A DNA stretch of 64,000 nucleotides, taken from the NCBI GenBank assembly GCA_036872755.1, contig JAVHNS010000004.1, forward strand, positions 248,001 to 312,000. The letters run 5' to 3'. The notes under the pieces were generated by a model. The model did no database searches and had not been told where the DNA came from. It saw only the letters and a list, made by a program, of their open reading frames with translations. The position numbers and the translations under genes were made by a program. This DNA comes from Orbilia blumenaviensis. Its lineage: Eukaryota > Ascomycota > Orbiliomycetes > Orbiliales > Orbiliaceae. This document shows, one piece after another, positions 23,303 to 33,776 of this stretch (the first letter of the stretch is position 1; every line of letters begins with the position of its first letter).

Positions 23303-25624
23303 ATGTCGTTCAGCGAAGACCTACCCACCGTATCAACGACAATCCAGCCTCGAAGCTCAGTAGTCGACCTCAGCGAGACAAGAGAATGGAAACAAAAGCT
23401 ACGCCACAGCGCCAACCGGTTATCAACCGATCTTTTCAAGCTGAAGCATCAACAGTACTACGACCGTCGACCATCATCTATTGATGCAGGAACATGGTAT
23501 TCAGCCGGTTCATCCATCAGCGGCGGATCAGTCGCCGGTGGCGGTGCAGCTTCATCTAATTATAATTATTCATCAGGAGGCGGTGGTGGAGGAGCAGCAG
23601 GAGGAGGGAGGAGAACCAGCGGAGTCGGACTCATTGGAACTCCATCAGCCAGTGGGTCTGTATCTATATCCGGGGAGGATATTGATGATGATAGAGGAGA
23701 GGTCAGGTACTCTTCTGCCCGGATGTCACTTATCGCTGGCGCGCCTTCCCCAGCTTGCGGTGGAGGGTTTGGATATGATGAGTATAGTAGTAATAACAAC
23801 GGCCATTCAGACGTTCACTACGGGTTTCAGCAGTCACTGTTTGAGAAGCTTTATGGGTACGGATCGAACGGTGATGTTGATCCGATGGGGTTGGATGCGT
23901 CATCGCAACCGCCTACTTCTGAAGAGATCTTGATGGCGTCGAAGCTTCCGAGGAATACGTCGATTTTTCGCTCCTTTGAAGGATGGGGGTTTGATGCTGA
24001 GGATGTGTATCAGATGGATCCTACGGAGGATGTACCTGCTACTACTGCTGCTACTGCTGCTACAACGGCAGCGACGACAGGCGGGTTTAAATTCGACTCA
24101 TCGATTCGGAAAGCAGCATATAGCGAGAATGAAGCTAATAGCAGTGCTGTTACTGGCGTTGATCCGTTGGATTTGATGGATACCTCGTCTTCATCGGCTG
24201 CAGCGGATTCGCATCCTCTACCTATCCCAGCTCGTCTTAACAATAATCCCAACAGTAACAATCATAACAGGAAAAGGTCGAGTCAGATCGCGCTAAGGGA
24301 CTATCAAAGAAGACGAAGAGGGTCGAGTCTTCACAGCGCGCATGGGAATTCTAGACAGCATAGTAGACAGTATTCGAGGTCTGCGAGTGGGTCTATCTCC
24401 GAAGAAGGGTTTACAAGCAGTCCTTATCGCCCCTCGATCGTGCTTACTGAAATGCCTATCTTTGATTTCAGTGAGAGTGAGCCGAATACTAGGAATGTTA
24501 GCGTTACCGCTGGTGGTAACAACAGCAGGAATGGGAGCATCTACGGTGGAAGGCATGGACTCCCTCGCGGTAGTATTGGCAACGCTGGTGTAGACGGTAG
24601 CCGTAGGTCCAGCAAGGTTTCCAAGAAATCCACTAGCAGTACCGCAGCTGTATCCGGTAGTCCTGAAGAACCGTCGAAGAAGAAGTCATTCTTCAGGTTT
24701 CTATCCGGAAAGCGGTCTGGGAAATCAAGACTTCCGCCGCCGACATCCCAGGCAAGACTGCCTGATACCTCATTCGTACCTCTTCTCCACGATATCACCG
24801 AGGTTTCAAGCATTAGCAGCCGTGAAGCTACGCCGGAGATAATGACAGCCACCGAAACACCACTTCTGAAGGTCGAGAGAGCTGCGAACGGGAAACCTCG
24901 CATGCTACCAATCGTCGGTCGACCAGAGCATATGCATGCGATGCGCCGGGCTTCTGTATCTCTAAAAGTCGAGGACGACGATGTCTTTGATAATCCGGCG
25001 CCCGTGATGCCGCATCGAGAACGACGCAGTTCCTCGGTATATTCTCAGCACGATTTGATCCCCTTGAAAGCGCGCCAGGCGTCCTCAATATACGACGGCG
25101 AACCAGGCAATATGCGACGTCCTTCATCAATCTATGATTTTGATAGCGCAGAGCCAGGGTTGAGAGTCCGCCGTACATCATCAGTATATGATATCGAAAG
25201 CATGGTACAACCTGGTGAAGAGCCGTCACCGCCGTCTACACCGTGGAGACGGTATTCGGAAAATTACCTTTCTAATCCAGAGGTGTATGTACCACCTCGC
25301 GCGAATTGGTATAAATCGGACTGGGGGCTTGATGATGAAAAACAGACCAGTTCTGATGCGAGGAGTATTTCGTCGCATGCGACTGGTGCTGTCAAGGCTG
25401 TTTTGTCGAGACAGCCGGGTAGTAGGAGGGGGAGTATGGATTATAGCACTTATACCCCTGATACCAGTGGGAATGGCATGAATACGAATATGGGAGGGGG
25501 AGGGTGCAGTTTTAGCATGCCGAGGAAGAGGAGCACGGACGAGAAGATGACGGATCTGAGCATTGCATTGCGAAACGCTTTGAAGATGAATGATATCCTG
25601 GAGGAGGATGAGTATTATGCATGA
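23303..25624 (+). CDS. Ser-rich disordered protein with many RRxS sites
   Basis: One uninterrupted 773-codon frame. I do not recognise the family. The protein is mostly Ser/Gly/Asn-rich and looks disordered. A short charged segment near the N-terminus (ETREWKQKLRHSANRLSTDL) and the last about 25 residues (TDLSIALRNALKMNDILEED) look helical and may be the conserved anchor points. At least seven RRxS motifs, the consensus for protein kinase A and related basophilic kinases, are spread from about residue 334 to the C-terminus. Four related copies of R(R/Q)xSS(V/I)Y cluster at about residues 574-632. A basic stretch (PSKKKSFFRFLSGKRSGKSR) lies near residue 455-475. No signal peptide or membrane segment. 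A phospho-regulated scaffold is a guess from these sites; no enzymatic domain is visible. Confidence 0.8.
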   Translation: MSFSEDLPTVSTTIQPRSSVVDLSETREWKQKLRHSANRLSTDLFKLKHQQYYDRRPSSIDAGTWYSAGSSISGGSVAGGGAASSNYNYSSGGGGGGAAGGGRRTSGVGLIGTPSASGSVSISGEDIDDDRGEVRYSSARMSLIAGAPSPACGGGFGYDEYSSNNNGHSDVHYGFQQSLFEKLYGYGSNGDVDPMGLDASSQPPTSEEILMASKLPRNTSIFRSFEGWGFDAEDVYQMDPTEDVPATTAATAATTAATTGGFKFDSSIRKAAYSENEANSSAVTGVDPLDLMDTSSSSAAADSHPLPIPARLNNNPNSNNHNRKRSSQIALRDYQRRRRGSSLHSAHGNSRQHSRQYSRSASGSISEEGFTSSPYRPSIVLTEMPIFDFSESEPNTRNVSVTAGGNNSRNGSIYGGRHGLPRGSIGNAGVDGSRRSSKVSKKSTSSTAAVSGSPEEPSKKKSFFRFLSGKRSGKSRLPPPTSQARLPDTSFVPLLHDITEVSSISSREATPEIMTATETPLLKVERAANGKPRMLPIVGRPEHMHAMRRASVSLKVEDDDVFDNPAPVMPHRERRSSSVYSQHDLIPLKARQASSIYDGEPGNMRRPSSIYDFDSAEPGLRVRRTSSVYDIESMVQPGEEPSPPSTPWRRYSENYLSNPEVYVPPRANWYKSDWGLDDEKQTSSDARSISSHATGAVKAVLSRQPGSRRGSMDYSTYTPDTSGNGMNTNMGGGGCSFSMPRKRSTDEKMTDLSIALRNALKMNDILEEDEYYA

Positions 25625-28520
25625 TTGATTTTTCCTTTTTTCTTTTTTTTTTTGTTATCCATTATTCCCCTTTTAAATTGTATATTCTTATCTCTCTGTC
25701 GTTTTCATGTCAATCTGTTTGAACCGGTATACCCTTGGTTTGTTTCTCTCTGCATGCATTTTGCATGGTATATACGATATATCCTGGGCATGTTTACAAT
25801 CGTGGGGGGATTGTTATATGGGTTGGAGTGGGGTGTTATATTTGTTGGATTTTGCTTTGCGGGTTAGATCATGCGCGGCATTAATATTTCGACATTTGCC
25901 CCTCATATTGCCTACTGACCTGGTACCCCCTTAGCCATTGTAAATATCTATTCTATCGCTACCTCATATTATTTTTATATATTATATTATTAGTACTATA
26001 CAATTCTATCACTTTTAAATATTTATTTTTTTTCAAAGAGGAAAGTATTTAGAGACTTTCGCAATCGGCCGGTCTAATGTGCATATGTATGTGATAGTAT
26101 ACCTCTGTATCAATCTTTCATTGATATCCTGCGGAATGCTTAGGAACCGAACGAACCCTAAAAAAAGGATTTCAAGGCCGCAAATCTCACGCGCACCGTG
26201 TGATCACCCGGCATTCGTTATTGTGCGACCGGAAAAGTAATCGAAGGACCCCTCTTTTTTTTTTTTTTTTGGCTGAACGAGCTCGGATGTCTGGCCGGGC
26301 ATGGTGTCAAATGTTGCAAAATGGTCATGCGGCGGAACCAAAGCTTGTTTGGGATGATAAGATCCGCAGCGACCATGCTGAAATAGGGCTGACGAGGGGG
26401 AAGGCTGTTGGTTTGGGAGTTCCGTTCGAGCATACAGTTCCCGCCTGACATTGGCTTGATTCCATAAAATACATACTAATACATACTTACAAACACACGG
26501 ACGGGTTATCGCAGGCCGACTGTTGACTAACTAAGTGGTCTTTCCACCTCCGCGAAGCATGCATTGCATGGGGGATCGGTTATGATGGGATGTGGTATGA
26601 TATGGTTTTTTTGTTTGGAAATCGAATCGGATGCCGATGTATGCGATATTATATCTCAAAAAACAATTCGATTCAAATTCTCTTCTTTGTGATTCGATAT
26701 TATGGGACGGGGATAGGTTAACCTGACCTTTTATTCTAACTTGTCCCGCACGATGCATGCACGAAATAATCTTGGCCATGCCGGCAGCCTCCTATGCCTT
26801 GTCGAGAGGCGGGTCTTGAGTTTTTGGCCGTTTGGAAGCCAATCAGAGGAGCCTCCAATGGCAGCATCCCGGCCCACTTCGCGTATCACCAGAAGGAAAA
26901 AAAAAAAAAAAAAACATGCGGGCTGGTCGTCATTTCAGGTTTCCCGTTTCTGAATAGGACCGGGAAACGGGCTGGGCTTTCCTGTTCTTTACTTTTCTTA
27001 CTTCTCTTTCGTATTGTTTTATTTTTCTTTTCTCCGAGCGTTCTTTATTTTCTTGGTGGCTTGTTCCTTTCAATAGTTCTTATTTTTCTAATTCAATTTT
27101 GGTTGGGTAATAAGATTCTTCTTCCTTATCCTTATTCTTATTCTTGTTCTCTTCGAACTCATCCGACGATAATATCTTTTTTCTTCGAGAGGCTTTTTTT
27201 TATTTTTGGGGAATATGATTTCTTTTGCTTTTCGTTTCGTATGATATGATATGATATGATATGATTCTGAATCTCCCTTGTTTAGAATCAATCCAATTCC
27301 AATTAGCTCGTGGCCTTCCATTCCATCGGTCCATGCAAAATACCTCGGTGCTTGTACTTTGTACCCATACATAGTCCTACTACTCTCAATAACATACCGG
27401 TACATACAAACCTCTAAGCAGATACGTACGTATGTATTTACGCACGTTTATACTTGATAAAAAAACCAAAACTAGAACCCCTCCTGCTCCAGGCGTAAAT
27501 AATCCCAATCATCCCCCTTTTCTCTCTCTTTCTAACAAACGAACGACTACTACTGCTTCCCCAAACCCGGTCCTTATTTCTCCCTCTTCATATACTTCCA
27601 TTCCTCGGGTTCTGGCCTTCTCCGTTATCATCGAGTCGCTTGGTTGTGTTATTTATTCTGTGGGGTGTGCGTACTGGTGTGTGTGTGGTGGTCGCTGTTC
27701 TTCTTTGTTTTCTATGACGGTGTTTCCCGTTAACTATCAAACTTGCAAACATAACCCCATCGATTATATCCCATCCCATCCCCCATCCTATTTTCTTAGC
27801 ATGCCATAGCATACCATACTATCCATTCATATGATATGAAAGACCTCATCTGACCACACCTCGTACCTTTTTTAGATAGTAGCATATTATTCCCACCCGA
27901 AAGTGATTAGAAACCCACAAGAAGGAAGAAGAAGAAGCAGAAGGGAGAAGAAACCTAAAAGGAACCAGGCTTTGCAGTTGCATTTGTGTTCGCATCTGCT
28001 CCGGTCACGAAGCCCATCCATCCATCTTCTTCAATTCCTTCTTACTAAACACTTTCCTCTCCGAATTATCCGTCTAACGAGCCTCCGATACCAAACCGGT
28101 ATTCCCCTCGCTCTCTTTTTTTCTTCTTACCGTTTTCCTTTCCTTATTTTTTTTTTTTTTTTTTTGACGCCGTCATTTTCCGTTTTATGATTTTCTATGA
28201 TATGACATCCCTCGTTATCTAAACCGGTTACTTTTTTGTTTTACAGCTGTGGCTGGAACTGCACTGGACTGAACGGCCGACGGCCACATACCTCGCTAAA
28301 CATCCATCCATAAGGCGGTCCTTTTGCTCATACGACCAACTACTCAACTTACCACTTACACGGATCCGGCCTCGCTCCTTTCTATTTTATTTTACTTTCT
28401 TATTTTTTAAACTAGAAAGTGAATAATACACTGTCACAAGATTTCCCAATCATTTTTAGAGGAAGGGAAAAGGGTGAAGGCCCAGGCTATCTCTTTTTTT
28501 TTTTGGTTTAAAAAGGTCCC
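25625..28520. other. 2.9-kb spacer upstream of Vnx1-type gene
   Basis: AT-rich 3' flank (25960-26040), an A run near 26898-26914, ATATG repeats near 27240-27263 and CT-rich leader-like sequence from about 28050 to 28500. The open frames here are low complexity and unsupported. Confidence 0.5.
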
Positions 28521-31500
28521 ATGGCGGAACCAGGCCGACCTGCCTCGCCTACAGGTAGCACCTCAACTATCGATGGAGCAGATAATAATGGCGAACGATC
28601 TGGGATGTCGGAGAGCACGCCGACGATAGCTACGACAACTACGAGGTCTGATCACCCCAGAGTTACGATTGTAACGCCGGAAGACTATAGAGGTGATGAA
28701 GGTATGTATATTACGTATTACTTCTGTATATATATATATATATATATAACCCATGGGTCAAAGATATATTATATATATATCGTATATATATTATTATCAA
28801 TTTTATATATATATTGGTCCTTCTCTTATATTAGAGAGAAAATTGGAGTATTGAGGGCTAACATTGGCTCGACTTTTTGTTTTATCATTATTATAGAGAG
28901 CATGCGAACGACGACTACGACGAGAGACCGCCGAGATAGACAATCCGCTCCTCCAGTAGTAAACCGTCCTACACCCGCCCGCCGACAATCCAGTCAGCGC
29001 AAACACACCTACTCAGTCGACGATAACGAAGAAGAGGTCCTTGAAGACCAGAGGTTAAAGCAGCAACTGCAGCGGGCTGAATCTTCACGAGCGCCTGGGA
29101 GCGCTGGGAGGAAGAGTAGCATTGGTGGTTCTTCGTCTTTGAGGCGGAGGGAAGGAGGTGGGAGCTTGCCGGCGACGGTTCCGGAGACGTTGGAGGAGGA
29201 GGCGTTGAGTCCTACGGCTACGAGGCAGGCAGTTGTTGGTGGTACTAGTGGTGGTGGTGAGGTTGCTGATGAGGTTGAGGTTGAGGATATTCCTATTGAA
29301 GAAGAGGAGATGGTGCAAACACCTGAAGCTGAAGAGGAGGAAGAGGAGGAGCATGTGGAGGAAGGAGAGCAGACTTTGAAGGTACTTTACACTTTTTTTA
29401 AAAAAAACTTTTATGTGGTGAAGGATGCTAATGAAGTACTATAATAGGACCGTCAAGAAGCTATCAACGAGACACACCCCTTCGGTGTCAAGATTTGGAA
29501 ATCTTCGCTATACAAAAAGGACCGTTCAGTACAGAAGCTCGCAGAGGAGGATGTACACTCCGCCCCAGGAGCCCGTATGGGAACGATCCAACTGGTCGGT
29601 AACTTCATGTGGTCTCTGCTGGTCGGTTGGTGGATGTCTGCCGTCACCTTTGTGGCAGCGGCAATATGTTTCCTAACATTCACAAGAAGCGGGAAGGAGT
29701 ACTCACGGCTCCTTTGGGGTTTATCGAAATACCTTATCTACCCGTTCGGGCAGTATATCCAGCTCAGCCAAGACGAAAATTATCTAGAGGAGGATCTGGG
29801 CGAGGGTAGGAGTATCAGCGAGTACGAACAGTGGCAGGCAGGCGATATCGAGGAAGGTAGATTGTTCTTCGGACCCTTGACGCCGCATTCGTTGGGAGGA
29901 CAGGGCAGGCACAACTTAGACAACATTAGCGAGGTTGATTCGGTCGATGGGTCGAACGAACGGACTGGCCTGATCAGTGGTGACGAAGCTGATCCAGATA
30001 ACCGGCCGAACGCGGGGAAGAGAAGGAGGCTGTTCGGACGTGGTAAATGGACGGTGGGGCGTGTAACGTTCTATATTCTGTTCTACGGCATTATCGGTGA
30101 GTTTCTTCTTTTTTTTTTATTGTGATTAACGTTATTTACGGTTGTTGGGGCGTTTTTGATGGGTGATTTTGAGGCTAATGTAGTACAGGTCCCATGTTGT
30201 TCTTGGTTTCTACTATCTGCTGGATTGTTGTGTTCACTATCCCTATGGCCCGTGTGAATGGTATTCTTCTATCGCATATGAGGAGGCATCCACTTGCACT
30301 GTCGTTTCACTCTAGCCAAACTCGCAATTCAAGGAATGACCATTCTCCGGTGTTGGTGTGCACCTATAGAGCGGTGGGATGGAAATACTACAAGTATACG
30401 GTAGACGGCACCAATATCTTCCTGATCAATTTGATGCTGGTTGTGGTCTTTGTGGTCTTTGATTACTGGGTTTTGCACAAGATGTTCGACTATCACGGAT
30501 TCCTCACCAGCTCCCCTACGCTGTTCGTGCTGGCGTTGTTGTCCATCATCCCGCTTGCCTACTTTATCGGGTTGGCTGTTGCTTCGGTATCTGCCCAATC
30601 TTCGATGGGTTTGGCCAGTGTGCTGAATGCGTTCTTCTCGACTATTGTTGAAGTCTTCTTGTACTGCGTCGCACTGTCGCAAGGCAAAGGTAGGCTTGTG
30701 GAGGGCAGTATCGTGGGGAGTATCTTGGCTGGTATCCTCTTGATGCCTGGATTGTCGATGTGTGCGGGTACCGTGTTCAGGAAGACGCAGCATTTTAACG
30801 CCCAGAGTGCAGAGGCGACAATGACGATGTTGCTGTTCGCTGTGATTGGAGCGTTTGCGCCGACTTTGTTTTATCAGATCTACGGAACGGTTAGTATCTC
30901 ACTGGGATAATATGGTTGTTTGTGTGGATTGAGCTGATGGATTGCTATATTAGTATGAATTGAAATGTCGCGATTGTGATGACGACGAAATGTCGACTTC
31001 GAGGACTGAGGATTGCCGACGGTGTTACTTTGCGCAACCGCCTTCTGTTGATGATCCGTTCTACGCCAAGGCCGTCCAGCCATTCTGCTACATGGCATCT
31101 GTGCTTCTCGTCATGGCTTATGTTATTGGATGTTTATTCACATTGAAGACTCACGCACAGCTGATTTGGGCGACACCTGAGAAGCCAGCCCCCCCGGCAC
31201 ATCCGCATCCGCATTCGCAGAAAGTAAGACAGGCTAGTGAATCGACCGGCAAGCTCCCAGAGATACAGCGGGTTAATGGTGCTGCATCGATCCGGGAGTC
31301 TCCTGTTTATAAGAGGGTGCTAGGCCAGACTCTTACTTCGACTGGGTTGGCCCGACTACCCTCAGGATCCGCCCAGAGTTCGACACCGCATTTGGTTCCA
31401 CCACCTGACACCGCTACTACGACAGGACGTGCGGGAGGTTCCCGCGAGCCTGTGCACCTACCGCATCAGAAGCCCTTTACGTCGCTTTCGACTGAGGAGA

Positions 31501-32549
31501 ACGAATCATTGGTTCGCGGAGTGGCTGAGATGGTTGCCACTGCGGCTGCGTCTGTGTCTGTGAACGCGGGTTACCAGGGAGGCGATGCTGGCGCGAGCAC
31601 GGCTAGCTCTTCGGAACACCCCAAGAAAGTTGCACATAAGATCGCTGGGAACGCCGTCACTGATGCCGCGGCACAACAGGGTGGGGCGGCAGGTCACGAT
31701 GCGCCAAACTGGAGCCGCACGAAGAGTTTAGTCATCCTCTGCGGTGCTACGGTGCTCTATGCGGCCGTAGCAGAGATCCTGGTCAGCACTGTCGACGTTG
31801 TGCTCGAAAATTCGAGTATCGATGAGAAATTATTGGGAATCACGCTGTTCGCTTTGGTGCCGAATACGACTGAGTTTTTGAATGCGATATCGTTTGCGAT
31901 GAATGGTAATGTGGCGTTGAGTATGGAGATTGGATCGGCTTATGCTTTGCAGGTTTGCTTGTTGCAGATGCCGGCGCTGGTGGGGTGGACTGCTTGGACG
32001 ACGGGGAATGTGCTGGATCAGGATCGGTATAATAAGATGTTCACGTGAGTTCCTCCTCCTCCTCCTCCTCCTCCTCCTCCTCCTCCTCCTCCTCCTCCTC
32101 CTCCTCCTCCTCCTCCTCCTCCTCTTTGTCTCCTATTGCTTTCGTTGTTATTCTTGCTTAGGAAAGGTGTGGAAGCTAACAGATGGATGCTGTAGATTGA
32201 TCTTCCCACAATGGGATATGGTTACGGTTGTGCTGTGCGTCTTGATGCTGACGAATATCATCCACGAGGGGAAATCCAACTACTTCAAAGTGAGCCTTAA
32301 CCTTCCCTCCCTGGGGAAAGTTTGTGTTATGTGGAATGTGCTAACGTTATTGTGTTATAGGGCTCCTTCCTGTGCATGTCGTACCTGACGGTCATGCTCG
32401 GGTTCTACTTCAGCGGGTACAGCTACCTGGCAGGCGGTGCCAGCGATAAGGCTTACATGTTCGATGCTATGACCCGGGGCGGGCAATCGAGCTACTTCCT
32501 GGGCAATAAATACGGACATCCTTCGAATGGACTGAACGTCCAAGGGTAA
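28521..32549 (+). CDS. VNX1: Vnx1-type vacuolar monovalent cation/H+ exchanger (CaCA superfamily)
   Basis: Seven exons: 28521-28701, 28897-29381, 29448-30096, 30189-30889, 30954-32044, 32196-32289 and 32361-32549, encoding 1129 residues. A long Ser/Thr-rich and acidic cytosolic N-terminus (about 220 residues) leads to HPFGVKIWKSSLYKK and a first membrane pair (NFMWSLLVGWWMSAVTFVAA). The exchanger core follows. The first alpha-repeat contains NAFFSTIVEVFLYCVALSQG and GSIVGSILAGILLMPGLSM. The second contains FALVPNTTEFLNAISFAMNG. Between them is a large hydrophilic loop, including a CRDC...CRRC cysteine cluster just after the first half. This architecture matches fungal Vnx1, which exchanges Na+/K+ for H+ at the vacuole, rather than the shorter Ca2+ exchanger Vcx1. 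Intron 1 (195 nt) is in frame and stop-free. Intron 5 starts with a long (TCC)n tract. Confidence 0.93.
32051..32124 (+). repeat. (TCC)24 microsatellite at start of VNX1 intron 5
   Basis: About 24 uninterrupted TCC units begin six bases after the exon 5/intron 5 boundary. The tract fills roughly half of the 151-nt intron, while the branch site GCTAAC lies near the 3' end. Confidence 0.95.
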
Positions 32550-33419
32550 ATATACGTTTTACTCTATTTTCTTTTTTTCCTGTCCTGTGTTTCATCATTA
32601 GGGTCATTAAGAGGGTGCATCTTGTATTATTCTTTTTTAACATATGTTTATTTGGCTTGCAGCGGTTGTATAGCGATCTGCTAGCTACATATTGCTATAC
32701 ATACGTACTATAACTTGGCCTCTTTTTTTTTTTTGGTTTCGTTTTTATAGTATAGGCACCTAGGTTAAGTAGGTAGGCAGGGATATGGTGTATTTTTTTT
32801 TATTTTTTTTGCATCTGCGGTTACTAGTATAATATTGCATTTACACACACACTGTATCTTATTGTATCGCTTTTATGGCCATGCTTTCGGAGATGGCATA
32901 TATGCATGGTCCTTTCGGGCTCCTTTTTTATTGACTGAGTTGCTGTTGTTGTCTTTCTCCGTCATTATCATCGGTTATTGATTATGAGCCGATAACGGTT
33001 GTGAATATGAGGAAGCTTTTAGTCTAGCATATTATGGGGTTTGCAAACGTCGAGTTTTCGAGGTTGTATTTTTTTTCTATATTTTTTATACTTTTTTATA
33101 GATAGCTACCTGTTTGGAAGGGTGCTTCATTTGTGTTATATTCTACATTATTATAATATACTATATCTTATTATATTATACAATACGCCTCATGGTCTTG
33201 GGGACCTGGGTTATATATGTTTATCAGACGTTAAACTACTATGGTGGCCAAAATGTGTCAGAATGATATATAATACGAAACTACGTGAAATATATATTTT
33301 AACCTCGTAAAATAGGTATATATATTATAACGTAAGTAAGGCATAAGTATGTTGATTTTCATAATTAATTTTAACTATCAGCTTGCTGCTAGCTTGCCTG
33401 TATAGGTACTTAGGTAGTT

Positions 33420-33643
33420 AGAGGCTGGAGAAAAGCTAGATACTAGTTAGGCCGCCAGACAGCTACTAGATAGCTAGACAGTCAGACAGCTAGTGTATTG
33501 ATTTATAATTATCCTATATATCTGGCCATTTAACACGCATATATTATTGCCACAGTTATATTTATTAGAAGAAAAGAAGTAGCCTAAACCTTTCGCTGCT
33601 TAGTTGTCTAGCTGTCTGGCTGTCTGGCCTTTCTCCAGCCTCT
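33420..33643. repeat. Nested inverted repeat, possible MITE remnant
   Basis: AGAGGCTGGAGAAA (33420-33433) pairs perfectly with 33630-33643. Inside it, CTAGACAGTCAGACAGCTAG (33474-33493) pairs at 18 of 20 positions with 33608-33627. The arms are collinear, so the region can form one long hairpin with an extra 38 nt in the left arm and an AT-rich loop of about 115 nt. Confidence 0.55.
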
Positions 33644-33756
33644 GTCTGACTAGGCGGGCAGGCTGGTGCACCGGTGGCAGGTTAATAACGAACCAGTGGC
33701 GGGCTGATGGTCGAGCATAATTATGCAAAATTAACACACTTATGCCTCGCTTAAGT

Positions 33757-33776
33757 TGCAATATACGTATATTGCA
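33757..33776. repeat. Perfect 20-bp palindrome
   Basis: TGCAATATACGTATATTGCA is fully self-complementary. It lies 113 bp right of the nested inverted repeat, in AT-rich non-coding DNA. Confidence 0.8.
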
